DNA from: Arthrobacter sp. SLBN-112
Lineage (GTDB): Bacteria; Actinomycetota; Actinomycetes; Actinomycetales; Micrococcaceae
Length of the DNA: 64,000 nucleotides
Reading direction: 5' to 3'
NCBI RefSeq assembly: GCF_006715225.1
Contig: NZ_VFMU01000001.1
Span: 434,001-498,000 of the forward strand
Part shown: in pieces, positions 9,129 through 16,965 of the stretch
Layout: the number at the start of each line of letters is the position of its first letter
How positions within the stretch are numbered: position 1 is the first letter of the stretch
The notes under the pieces: model-generated
Seen by the model: only the letters and a program-made list of their open reading frames with translations
The model's database searches: none
What the model was told of the DNA's origin: nothing
Position numbers and translations under genes: made by a program

Positions 9129-9148
9129 TTTTTGTCAGGCGGTTTTGG

Positions 9149-10333
9149 CTAGGCCCGGGCAGCCTTGCCGGGCAGCGCCAGCTTGAAGACCTTGGCCCAG
9201 GACGACCCCACCTGCTTCAGCAGCGGGCCCGTGGTGTACTTCAGGCCGTAACGCTGGCAGATTTCGCGGACCCTGGGCGCCACCTCGGCGTATCGGTTCG
9301 AGGGCAGGTCAGGGAAAAGGTGGTGCTCAATCTGGTGCGAGAGGTTGCCGGTCATGAGGTGCATGAACTTGGACCCCGAGATGTTGGCCGAGCCGATCAT
9401 CTGCCGCACGTACCAGTCGCCGCGGGTTTCCCCGTCAACCATTTCTTCCGTGAAGGTGTCGGTTCCTTCCGGGAAGTGGCCGCAGAAGATGACCGCGTGG
9501 GCCCAGACGTTGCGGACGGCGTTGGCAGTGATGGTGCCGAGCAGGGCCTGCTTGGCGGACCCGGTCAGCATGGCGACGGCGGGGGTGGCCGCGTAGTCCT
9601 TGGTGAACTGCGTGACAACCTTCTTGCCCAGCGCCTTGAGGTCCTTGAGCAGGGCTTCCTTGGACTTGGTGCCTTCCTTGTACTCGGTCAGCTCGAGGTC
9701 GTAGATGGCGATGCCCCACTCGAAGACCGGCGCCAGGATGGCGTTGAACAGCGGGTTGGCCAGGTTGATGGGCTTCCACGGCTGGTTCTCGTCCATCCGG
9801 AGGAGGTTGTATCCGACGTCGTTGTCCTTGCCCACCACGTTGGTCCAGCGGTGATGCAGATCGTTGTGAGTGTGCTGCCAGGACCGTGACGGGGTAACGA
9901 AGTCCCATTCCCAGGTGGTGGAGTGGATGTCCGGGTCCCGCATCCAGTCCCACTGGCCGTGCAGGATGTTGTGGCCCAGCTCCATGTTTTCCAGGATCTT
10001 GGCCAGGCTGAGCAGGGTGGTGCCCGTAACCCAGGCCGCCTTGTTCTTGCTGACCAGCAGGGCTGCGCGGCCGGAGATTTCCAGGCCGCGCTGGATCTTG
10101 ATCATCCGGCGGATGTAGGCAGCATCCTCGGCCCCGCGCTTACCCAGGATCTCGTCCCGGATGGCGTCGAGTTCGCGGCCAAGCTCGGCCACCTGTTCAT
10201 CGCTAAGGTGCGCGGCGGCAGGCGGGCGGACGGCGGGGCTGCCGGATTCCGCGAGCTTGCCCGGGCGCGTCCGTGAGGTGCCCGCGCTGGCTCCTCCGGC
10301 GGCAGTGGTCTTTGTGGGTGAGATGACAGACAT
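9149..10333 (-). CDS. Fatty acid (acyl-CoA) desaturase
   Basis: A 394-residue membrane di-iron desaturase. Three histidine boxes are visible: GHNILH (H121, H125), HTHNDLHH (H154-H161) and HQIEHHLFP near residue 337. This set is typical of actinobacterial stearoyl-CoA delta-9 desaturases that introduce a cis double bond to keep membranes fluid. Hydrophobic stretches flank the boxes, although the enzyme has fewer clear helices than eukaryotic homologs. The long Ala/Pro/Thr-rich N-terminal tail is probably disordered. The upstream gene, 12 bp away and on the same strand, encodes the ferredoxin reductase that supplies electrons, so the two form an operon transcribed from the region 11444-11586. 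Confidence 0.93.
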   Translation of the reverse strand: MSVISPTKTTAAGGASAGTSRTRPGKLAESGSPAVRPPAAAHLSDEQVAELGRELDAIRDEILGKRGAEDAAYIRRMIKIQRGLEISGRAALLVSKNKAAWVTGTTLLSLAKILENMELGHNILHGQWDWMRDPDIHSTTWEWDFVTPSRSWQHTHNDLHHRWTNVVGKDNDVGYNLLRMDENQPWKPINLANPLFNAILAPVFEWGIAIYDLELTEYKEGTKSKEALLKDLKALGKKVVTQFTKDYAATPAVAMLTGSAKQALLGTITANAVRNVWAHAVIFCGHFPEGTDTFTEEMVDGETRGDWYVRQMIGSANISGSKFMHLMTGNLSHQIEHHLFPDLPSNRYAEVAPRVREICQRYGLKYTTGPLLKQVGSSWAKVFKLALPGKAARA

Positions 10334-10345
10334 AGATACTGCTCC

Positions 10346-11443
10346 TCAGAGTTCGAGGTTGACGGGCCCGGCGGCTGCCGAGACACACGTTTGGATCAGT
10401 TGACCTGGTTCGCCGTGGATTTCCCCGGTCCGCAGGTCGCGGACCTGGCCGGCCAGGAGCGGAGTGAGGCAGCTGTGGCAGATGCCCATCCGGCAGCCGC
10501 TGGGCATCAGCACCCCGGCGTCCTCGCCGATATCCAGGATGGGGGTGTCGCCGTCGGCTTCCACCTCCCGGTCGGACGCTTCAAAGGTGACCAGGCCGCC
10601 GTCGTGTCCTACGCCGGCGTTGAAGGTGGTGTTGAAGCGTTCGATCATGAGGTTGCCGGCTTCCCCGGCAACGTCGACGTCGGTCCCGGGCGCCCGGGTG
10701 GTCAGCGCAGCGCGCTTCCAGAGGGCTTCGGCGTCGTCCAGGAAACTGTCGGGGCCACAGGCGTAGGCAGCGCGGTCTTTCCAGTCGGGGCAGATCTCGT
10801 CCAGTTCCTCGGTGCTGGAGAAGTCCATGCGGCCCTGTTCGCCGGTGTACCAGTGCGCCAGCCGGAAGTTGGGGAACTGGTCAGCGAGTTCGGCCAGCTC
10901 TTCACGGAACAGGCTGTCACCCGGGGTACGGGCGGAGTGGACCAGCACGACGTCGGCGTCCGGACGCCGCGGCACCAGCGTACGGATCATGGACATCACC
11001 GGAGTGATGCCGCTGCCCGCGGTGACCATCAGGAGGGGGCGGGGGTGTTCCGGAAGCACGAAGTCGCCCTGCGGCGGAGCCAGGAACAGGACGTCACCGG
11101 GTTTGGTGGTACGCACCAGGGTGCCGGAGACCGCGCCGACGTCGGTGACGGTGATAGCCGGGTCTTTTCCGGCCGGGGCGCTGAGCGAGTAGGAGCGCCA
11201 GTGGCGGACGCCGTCGAGTTCGACGCCGATGCGCGCCCACTGTCCTGCCAGGTGCGCCTTCCAGCCGCGGCCTGGGCGGAAGAAGATGGTGGCCGACTGG
11301 GCAGTCTCCTGGACCACCCTGGTCACCACGCCGCGCAGCTGGCGGGCTGAGTAGACAGGGTTGAACAGCGCGAGGATGTCTTCGGGTGCCAACGGGGTAG
11401 TCAGCACGGAGGCCGCCTGGGCCAGCTGTCGTAGCCGGATCAT
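10346..11443 (-). CDS. Ferredoxin reductase, electron donor for desaturase
   Basis: A 365-residue three-domain oxidoreductase. An FAD-binding domain (RSYSLSAP; GTLV segment) is followed by an NAD(P)H-binding domain (MVTAGSGITPVMSMIR; YACGPDSFLDDAE). The C-terminal plant-type 2Fe-2S ferredoxin domain has ligands in SGCRMGICHSC and a final Cys in IQTCV. The domain order FAD-NAD-2Fe2S matches the reductases that pair with actinobacterial delta-9 desaturases. It probably passes electrons from NADPH to the di-iron centre of the neighbouring desaturase. ATG 11443 begins the recognisable frame; no earlier start is supported. Confidence 0.92.
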   Translation of the reverse strand: MIRLRQLAQAASVLTTPLAPEDILALFNPVYSARQLRGVVTRVVQETAQSATIFFRPGRGWKAHLAGQWARIGVELDGVRHWRSYSLSAPAGKDPAITVTDVGAVSGTLVRTTKPGDVLFLAPPQGDFVLPEHPRPLLMVTAGSGITPVMSMIRTLVPRRPDADVVLVHSARTPGDSLFREELAELADQFPNFRLAHWYTGEQGRMDFSSTEELDEICPDWKDRAAYACGPDSFLDDAEALWKRAALTTRAPGTDVDVAGEAGNLMIERFNTTFNAGVGHDGGLVTFEASDREVEADGDTPILDIGEDAGVLMPSGCRMGICHSCLTPLLAGQVRDLRTGEIHGEPGQLIQTCVSAAAGPVNLEL

Positions 11444-11486
11444 GCGGTTAAGCCTAAGGCGGCGCGAGCCATATTTCTCTCTCTCC

Positions 11487-11555
11487 GTCGTACGACCGTT
11501 CCGCAGTCACACAGTAGTAGGGGTACGGAGCCCCCACACCGCACACTTAAAGTGT
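11487..11555 (-). promoter_or_regulatory. Promoter region of desaturase operon with two small palindromes
   Basis: The 143-bp gap upstream of the reductase holds two perfect inverted repeats: GTCGTACGAC (11487-11496) and ACACTT-A-AAGTGT (11543-11555). Both sit where a regulator of fatty acid desaturation would bind. No sigma-factor elements could be set with confidence. Confidence 0.4.
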
Positions 11556-11586
11556 AACGGTTGGGTCTCGCAAAAGGTTCCGCGCC

Positions 11587-12615
11587 CTACCGGCTGCGCC
11601 ACCCCAGCTTCGGGGCCACGTGTTCCACGATGCTGCCCAGCAACTTGGCGTTGAACTCCACACCCAGCTGGTTGGGGACCGTCAGCAGGAGGGTGTCGGC
11701 CGCCTGCACTGCCGTATCGGCTGCGAGTTGCTCCGCCAGGAGGTCCGGCGCACCCACGTAGCTCTTCCCGAACCTGGCGGTGAGTCCGTCAATGACGCCC
11801 ACCTGGTCGCGGCCGTCCCGGAGCGCGCTGCCGGCGAAGTAGTAGTTGTCCTCCTCGTCCACGATGGGAAGGACGCTGCGGCTGACCGAAACACGCGGGG
11901 TGTGGGCGTGGCCTGCCGCCGACCACGCGTCCCTGAACAGCTGGATCTGTTCGGCCTGGAGTTCATGGAAGGGAACGCCGGTGTCCTCGGTGAGCAGCGT
12001 GGAGCTCATCAGGTTCATGCCCAGTTCCGCGGCCCACACGGCGGTCTTCCTGCTGCCGGCGCCCCACCAGATACGCTCCGGCAGGCCCGGGGACTGGGGC
12101 TGGATGGGGAGGAGTCCGGTGGCACCGCCAGCGTACCGGGGGTCCGCCTCAGCCATGCCGGCCCCCGTGATGGCCTTGCGGAAGACGGCGGTGTGGCGCC
12201 GGGCCATGTCCGCATCGGTCTCCCCCGGCTGCGGCCGGTAGCCGAAGGCTGACGCGCCTTCCCGGGCGGGCTCGGGTGAACCACGGCTGATGCCCAACTG
12301 CAGCCTGCCGCCGCTGATCAGGTCTGCCGCTGCGGCTTCCTCCGCCATGTACAGGGGATTTTCGTAGCGCATGTCGATGACGCCGGTGCCTATTTCGATG
12401 CGGCTGGTGCGGGCGGCGATGGCCGACAGGAGGGGGAAGGGCGATGCCTGCTGCCTGGCGAAGTGGTGGACGCGGAAGAATGCACCGTCCACACCGAGTT
12501 CTTCAGCGGCAACCGCCAGTTCGATCCCCTGGAGCAGGGCGTCCGCCGCTGTCCTGGTTCGGGAACCCTGGCCGGGGCCCCAGTGGCCGAATGAAAGGAA
12601 TCCTATGCGCTCCAT
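11587..12615 (-). CDS. LLM class flavin-dependent oxidoreductase
   Basis: A 342-residue bacterial luciferase-like monooxygenase/oxidoreductase that uses FMN or F420. The N-terminus [15 protein letters not shown], the segment [34 protein letters not shown] (split here only by description), and [13 protein letters not shown] are the usual family blocks, as are RIWWGAGS and the late [15 protein letters not shown] 12615 is preferred because it starts directly at the first beta strand; an earlier frame start at 12768 would overlap ynfA. Substrate unknown. It is divergent from the ynfA remnant, with 54 bp between starts. Confidence 0.85.
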   Translation of the reverse strand: MERIGFLSFGHWGPGQGSRTRTAADALLQGIELAVAAEELGVDGAFFRVHHFARQQASPFPLLSAIAARTSRIEIGTGVIDMRYENPLYMAEEAAAADLISGGRLQLGISRGSPEPAREGASAFGYRPQPGETDADMARRHTAVFRKAITGAGMAEADPRYAGGATGLLPIQPQSPGLPERIWWGAGSRKTAVWAAELGMNLMSSTLLTEDTGVPFHELQAEQIQLFRDAWSAAGHAHTPRVSVSRSVLPIVDEEDNYYFAGSALRDGRDQVGVIDGLTARFGKSYVGAPDLLAEQLAADTAVQAADTLLLTVPNQLGVEFNAKLLGSIVEHVAPKLGWRSR

Positions 12616-12669
12616 ACCTTCCCCAACTGCGCGGCCGGCGGCGGCATTCCCTGCTGGCATGATGGCTGC

Positions 12670-13030
12670 GTGGGCGTTCCGGAAGAAATCGTCAGTATTT
12701 TCAAGACGATTGTGCTGTTCGTGCTGGCGGCCGCAGCGGAAATCGGCGGCGCCTGGCTGGTGTGGCAAGCCGTCCGCGAAGGCAAGGATTGGTGGTGGGC
12801 CGGCCTCGGCGTGATCGCGCTCGGGGCCTACGGCTTCGTGGCCACCCTGCAGCCCGGACGCGCACTTCGGCCGGGTCCTGGCAGCCTATGGCGGAGTGTT
12901 TGTGGCAGGTTCCCTGGCATGGGGCATGGCCTTTGACGGCTTCCGCCCGGACCGGTGGGACATCGCGGGATCGCTGGTCTGCCTGCTGGGTGTCGCCGTG
13001 ATCATGTTTGCCCCGCGGAGCGGCGGATAG
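12670..13030 (+). pseudogene. YnfA family membrane protein, frameshifted
   Basis: The first frame, from GTG 12670, reads an UPF0060/YnfA N-terminus ([20 protein letters not shown], then [16 protein letters not shown]). It then loses similarity. The rest of the family pattern continues in the +1 frame: [36 protein letters not shown] and [10 protein letters not shown], with a stop at 13028-13030. Joining the frames gives a normal-length protein of about 119 residues with four helices. The break is one extra G in CAGCCC-G-GACGCG around 12856. Either the gene is inactive in this strain or the base is a sequencing error. Confidence 0.88.
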
Positions 13031-13050
13031 GCCACGGCTAAACTGGCCCG

Positions 13051-13458
13051 GTGACCAACACTGAGCAGCCGCCCGGACCGGCAGGCCCGCCGCCCCCGCG
13101 CGGAAAATTCGCCGAACGGCTGCTGCCCGGAGGCGAGGAACCCGACCCCCGCTTCACGCTTGCCAACGAGCGAACGTTCCTGGCGTGGATCCGGACGTCG
13201 CTCGCGCTGCTGGCAGGCGGCATTGCCGTCGAGGCGTTCACGTCCGGCCTCTTCATCGAGCCTGTCCGGAAGGGCCTGGCCGTCCTCCTGCTCCTGCTGG
13301 GCATGATGCTCAGCGGCGGCGCCGCCATGCGGTGGCTTCGGGTGGAACGGAGCATGCGCACCAAGGCCCCGCTGCCCCTGCCGCTCTTCGTGCCCCTGTT
13401 GGCTGGGGCGGGCGCGCTGGCTGCCGCCGTCGTACTGGTCTTTATCCTTTGGCGCTGA
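13051..13458 (+). CDS. DUF202/YidH family membrane protein
   Basis: A 135-residue inner-membrane protein starting at GTG 13051. After a Pro-rich N-terminal tail come the conserved LANERTFLAWIRTSLALLAGGIA block of the YidH/DUF202 family and three hydrophobic helices (residues about 47-63, 74-91, 107-133). Function is not known for the family. It is followed, after 4 bp, by a second DUF202 protein, so the two probably form a small heteromeric membrane unit. Confidence 0.85.
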   Translation: MTNTEQPPGPAGPPPPRGKFAERLLPGGEEPDPRFTLANERTFLAWIRTSLALLAGGIAVEAFTSGLFIEPVRKGLAVLLLLLGMMLSGGAAMRWLRVERSMRTKAPLPLPLFVPLLAGAGALAAAVVLVFILWR

Positions 13459-13462
13459 GCCG

Positions 13463-13795
13463 GTGGCATTCCGCGCACCCAGCCACCATGGCGATCCCGG
13501 CCTGCAGCCCGAACGGACGGCCCTCGCCTGGGGCCGGACGATGCTGGCGCTGGTGACGGCGAGCGCCTTCTTCCTACGCTGGCTTCCCACCTACGGGCCG
13601 CCCATCCTCATACTGCCGGTGATTTCCGGGGGCGCCGCCCTTGCCATTTACCTCACGCAGCGCCGCCGGTACCAGGCCAGGTCCCACGGCCTGGCAGGCG
13701 AAAGCATCGAGGCCGACCTGACAGCGGTGTTCTGGACCGCTGCGGCCGGAGTTGTCCTGGGCGGCCTGGGCATTGTGGTGGTACTGCTCAGCTAG
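13463..13795 (+). CDS. Second DUF202 family membrane protein
   Basis: A 110-residue protein from GTG 13463, 4 bp after the preceding DUF202 gene. It has the family motif PERTALAWGRTMLALVTASAFF near the N-terminus and three hydrophobic helices. The tandem arrangement of a YidH-like and a shorter DUF202 protein is common in actinobacteria. No function can be given. The stop codon lies in a 14-bp sequence that is directly repeated 16 bp further on. Confidence 0.82.
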   Translation: MAFRAPSHHGDPGLQPERTALAWGRTMLALVTASAFFLRWLPTYGPPILILPVISGGAALAIYLTQRRRYQARSHGLAGESIEADLTAVFWTAAAGVVLGGLGIVVVLLS

Positions 13796-13817
13796 AACAT
13801 CAGTCAGCTAGAACATC
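13788..13817. repeat. 16-bp tandem duplication across two convergent stop codons
   Basis: TCAGCTAGAACATC occurs at 13788-13801 and again at 13804-13817. The first CTAG supplies the stop of the plus-strand DUF202 gene, and the second supplies the stop of the minus-strand gene ending at 13808. CTAG is its own reverse complement, so one copy could have ended both genes before duplication. Confidence 0.85.
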
Positions 13818-14206
13818 GGCAGGACGAAGCCGGCCAGCAGCGCCACCGAGCCGATCGCCGTCAGGCAGCGCCCCAGGACCGAGGCCGTCCTGCCGGCTTC
13901 CTCCGGGGTGGTGGTTTGCCATTGGGTTGGGCGTTTGGGGTGGTAGTAGATGGGCAAGGTGTCGCCCACCGCCATGTCCCTGATGTCATAAGGGGACATT
14001 GGGGCGTTGTGCACCTGGTGTTTCCGGTCGAACCAGCGGAACCCCACCCCGGTGTGGTCGGAATACACCACGGCCTCGGCCACGTCCCAGGGGTGCACGA
14101 AGCGGCGGAGGAATCCGGTGTAGAAGAGCAGTCCCAGTCCGGCGGGCAGGCACAACCAGGTGAGCACTTCCAGGATGGGACCTGCCATATCGAGCGCAGT
14201 GGGCAT
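13808..14206 (-). CDS. Membrane protein of unknown function (DUF3592-like layout)
   Basis: A 132-residue protein with one hydrophobic helix at each end (PILEVLTWLCLPAGLGLLFYTGFL and AIGSVALLAGFVLPMF) and a soluble middle of about 70 residues. The middle has strand-like features and the segment VGDTLPIYYHPKRPTQ, which resembles DUF3592-type proteins (motif V-x-V-x-YxPxxP). I do not recognise a specific family with certainty. It is convergent with the DUF202 pair and divergent from the DUF2630 gene (85 bp). Confidence 0.6.
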   Translation of the reverse strand: MPTALDMAGPILEVLTWLCLPAGLGLLFYTGFLRRFVHPWDVAEAVVYSDHTGVGFRWFDRKHQVHNAPMSPYDIRDMAVGDTLPIYYHPKRPTQWQTTTPEEAGRTASVLGRCLTAIGSVALLAGFVLPMF

Positions 14207-14291
14207 GAAGTTGATGGTACAGCGCGGGGACTGGTGGCTTCAGCACCTGATCCGTACGCTGAAGGAGACCGGACCGGAGAAAGGGGAAGCC

Positions 14292-14528
14292 ATGAACGAT
14301 CAGGATATTTTGACGCACATCCAGGCCCTGGTGGAGGAGGAGCACTCGCTGCGCGAGGGTTCCGGGGACGGGCAGGCACCGGACCAGGCGCGCCTGAAGT
14401 ACGTGGAGGAAAGCCTGGACCAGTGCTGGGACCTGCTGCGCCAGCGCCGGGCCAAGAAGGAATCGGGCGAAAACCCGAACGACGCCGAGCCCCGCCCCAT
14501 CAGCGAGGTTGAGGGCTACCGGCAGTAA
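14292..14528 (+). CDS. DUF2630 family small protein
   Basis: A 78-residue acidic, mostly helical protein. MNDQDILTHIQALVEEEHSLRE and LKYVEESLDQCWDLLRQRRAKKE are the DUF2630 blocks, followed by the typical polar tail with RPISEVEGYRQ. ATG 14292 has the purine-rich GGGGAAG just upstream. Function unknown. Its stop TAA overlaps the next ATG (TAATG), so translation is coupled to the amidase gene. Confidence 0.85.
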   Translation: MNDQDILTHIQALVEEEHSLREGSGDGQAPDQARLKYVEESLDQCWDLLRQRRAKKESGENPNDAEPRPISEVEGYRQ

Positions 14529-15322
14529 TGCGGATCGCAGTAGCGCAGATCATCAGCGGCGCCGACACCGCCGCCAACCTTGAACTGGTGTGGGACTACG
14601 CCGCCCAGGCCAGCAATGCCGGCGCCCGGTTAGTCGTGTTTCCCGAGGCGGCGATGCGCGCCTTTGGCCACTCGCTGAAGGACATTGCCGAGCCGCTGGA
14701 CGGCCCCTGGGCCAGCGAGGTCCGCCGGATCGCCAAGGACCTGGACATCACGATCGTGGCCGGCATGTTCACTCCCGGGAAGGACAGCCGTGTCCGCAAT
14801 ACGCTGCTGGTCACCGGCCCCGGGGTGGAAGCGTCCTACGACAAGGTGCATCTTTTTGACGCCTTCGGCTTTACCGAGTCCAAAACGGTTGATGCAGGGG
14901 AAGCGCCGGTGACGTTTGAGCTGGACGGGACCGTATTCGGCCTGGCCACCTGCTACGACGTCCGCTTCCCGGGCCTGTTCACGGCAAACGCCAACGCCGG
15001 CGCGCAGGTGAACATCGTGTGTGCTTCCTGGGGCGCCGGTGAGGGCAAGGCGGAGCAGTGGGACCTGCTGGTGCGCGCGCGGGCGCTGGACAGCACCACA
15101 TTTGTGGTTGCCTGTGGCCAGGGTGATCCCGAAACCATTGGCGCAGGTCCCGCGGGTGCAGCTCCCACCGGAGTGGGCCACAGCGCTGTTGTCACCCCCT
15201 TGGGCAAACCTGTAGTGGCACTCGGCGGCAAGCCCGAACTCGCGGTCGTCGACATCGATCCCGCAACCGTGGATGACGTCCGGGCCAAGCTGCCGGTGCT
15301 GGCCAACGCCCGCAGGTTCTAA
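14528..15322 (+). CDS. Carbon-nitrogen hydrolase (nitrilase superfamily amidase)
   Basis: A 264-residue amidase. The Glu-Lys-Cys catalytic triad is visible: E40 in VVFPEAAM, K106 in YDKVHLFDAFGF and C142 in ATCYDVRFP. The block after the cysteine and the late QWDLLVRARALDSTTFVVACGQ fit the nitrilase superfamily branch that includes omega-amidase and deaminated-glutathione amidase. It therefore probably hydrolyses a small carboxamide in the cytoplasm. It is translationally coupled to DUF2630. An ammonium transporter follows 320 bp later, which is consistent with but does not prove a nitrogen-salvage role. Confidence 0.88.
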   Translation: MRIAVAQIISGADTAANLELVWDYAAQASNAGARLVVFPEAAMRAFGHSLKDIAEPLDGPWASEVRRIAKDLDITIVAGMFTPGKDSRVRNTLLVTGPGVEASYDKVHLFDAFGFTESKTVDAGEAPVTFELDGTVFGLATCYDVRFPGLFTANANAGAQVNIVCASWGAGEGKAEQWDLLVRARALDSTTFVVACGQGDPETIGAGPAGAAPTGVGHSAVVTPLGKPVVALGGKPELAVVDIDPATVDDVRAKLPVLANARRF

Positions 15323-15642
15323 CCCGTGAGGCGCCGTTCACCGCTCTGAAACAGAAGGCAAAACAGCGTACGACGGCGTTTCTCACCTTGGACGGCCCAG
15401 GTGGCCAGTGATAGCGGGGAACCACCAGGAATTCGTTGCCGCGGGCGGCTGCAGCTAGAGGAGCCGTTTACATTCCCGAAACATGGCGGACACGTGAACT
15501 TCACGCAGGAGCAATTTGTGTAACGTGGCCGCAACTTTAAGCGGCATTGGCTGAAACACGCGACGCCAAAAATGGAACCCGGGGAAATGCCCCGGGGCCA
15601 AACGGGCCCTGGACCACGATCACGTTGCGAAGGGACCCACCG
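15323..15642. other. Intergenic leader upstream of amt
   Basis: 320 bases without a convincing gene. The open frame from 15547 continues into amt, but its first 32 codons show no family similarity. The region holds a GlnR-like box at 15468-15483 and is otherwise featureless to me; no clear -35/-10 pair was found. Confidence 0.5.
15468..15483 (+). promoter_or_regulatory. GlnR-like binding site upstream of amt
   Basis: TTTAC-ATTCCC-GAAAC fits one a/b pair of the actinobacterial GlnR consensus (gTnAC-N6-GaAAC). Its position 160 bp before the ammonium transporter start suggests nitrogen control. A second pair with correct spacing is not evident, and it is not known from this window whether the organism has GlnR. 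Confidence 0.45.
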
Positions 15643-16962
15643 GTGGAAATCACTGCCCAACACGTCTGGCTGATGATTTCGGCCGCCATGGTACTGCTGA
15701 TGACCCCCGGGCTTGGCCTGTTCTACGGCGGCATGACCCGCGCCAAGGCCGCACTGAACATGATCATGATGAGCTTCATCTCGGCAGGAATCGTGGGCGT
15801 GGTCTGGGTTCTCTGGGGTTACTCGATGACCACCGGCGACGGCTTCCTGGGGCTCTTTGGAAATCCCTTCACCAGCTTCGGCCTGCAGAACCTGATGGGT
15901 TCGCCGGACCTCCTCAAGGCCGGTTACAGTGCCACGTTCGCCATCATCACCGTGGCCCTCATCAGCGGCGCCATCGCAGACCGCGCCAAGTTCAGCGCCT
16001 GGGCTCTGTTCGTACCCGTGTGGATCACGCTGATCTACTGCCCCCTCGCCTACATGGTCTGGGGTGGCGGCCTGATGAGTGCCGGCGGAGCCGTCACCGC
16101 AATCTTCGGCCAGGTGATCGATTTCGCCGGCGGCGCTGTAGTGGAAATCAGTTCAGGAACTGCCGCGCTGGTGCTGGCGGTCATTGTGGGCCAGCGCCAT
16201 GGCTTCGCGAAGGACCCCAACCACCGCCCCCACAACCTGCCCTTCATCATGCTGGGCGCGGCCATCCTGTGGTTCGGCTGGTTTGGCTTCAACGGCGGGG
16301 CCGCAACCAGCGTCGAACAGGCCGGCCTCATCTGGATCAACACCCTGGTGGCCCCTGCCGCAGCCATGCTCACCTGGCTGATCACCGAAAAGGTCCGCCA
16401 CGGGCACCCCACATCCCTGGGGGCCGCCTCCGGCGTGGTGGCCGGCCTGGTGGCCATCACCCCTTCCTGCGCCAACATCAGCCCGGTGGCAGCAATCGGC
16501 CTGGGCCTCGTGGCGGGAGCGGCATGCTGCGTTTTCGTGGACCTCAAGTACCGGTTCGGCCTGGACGACTCCCTGGACGTGGTGGGCGTCCACCTGGGTG
16601 CCGGCCTCATCGGCACCCTGTCCCTGGGCTTCATCGCCCTGCCCGTGGACGGCCAGGGCGGCGGCCTCTTCTACGGCGGCGGTGTCCAGCAGCTCATCGC
16701 CCAGACAGCCGCCGTCGTCATCACCCTGCTCTTGTCCGGAATTGGCACGGCGGTCATTGCCCGGATCATCAACACCACTGTGGGCTTCCGCGTCAGCCAT
16801 GAGGCCGAGACCGCCGGCGTGGACCTGTTCGAGCACGCCGAGACCGCCTACGCGTTCGGCGAGATCGGTGCAGGCTTCAATCCCCTCCGTCAGGCAGCGG
16901 CGCACATCCCCACCGCTGCGGCTCCCGCAGAACGGCTCGCCAAGGAAGACTCCTTCGCGTAG
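15643..16962 (+). CDS. amt: Ammonium transporter
   Basis: A 439-residue Amt/Mep family channel with eleven hydrophobic segments. Family signatures visible are MTPGLGLFYGGMTRAK near the N-terminus, FAGGAVVEISSGTAALVLA, WFGWFGFNGGAA and DVVGVHLGAGLIGTLSLG. The FAGG segment normally reads D-F-A-G-G-x-V-V-H; here a Glu follows VV in place of His. GTG 15643 is preferred because it begins MEITAQHVWLMISAAMV at the first helix and has GAAGGGA just upstream. It conducts NH4+/NH3 across the membrane. No glnK or glnD follows, unlike the amtB-glnK-glnD operon typical of the group; the next gene is convergent with 3 bp between stops. Confidence 0.93.
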   Translation: MEITAQHVWLMISAAMVLLMTPGLGLFYGGMTRAKAALNMIMMSFISAGIVGVVWVLWGYSMTTGDGFLGLFGNPFTSFGLQNLMGSPDLLKAGYSATFAIITVALISGAIADRAKFSAWALFVPVWITLIYCPLAYMVWGGGLMSAGGAVTAIFGQVIDFAGGAVVEISSGTAALVLAVIVGQRHGFAKDPNHRPHNLPFIMLGAAILWFGWFGFNGGAATSVEQAGLIWINTLVAPAAAMLTWLITEKVRHGHPTSLGAASGVVAGLVAITPSCANISPVAAIGLGLVAGAACCVFVDLKYRFGLDDSLDVVGVHLGAGLIGTLSLGFIALPVDGQGGGLFYGGGVQQLIAQTAAVVITLLLSGIGTAVIARIINTTVGFRVSHEAETAGVDLFEHAETAYAFGEIGAGFNPLRQAAAHIPTAAAPAERLAKEDSFA

Positions 16963-16965
16963 TTC

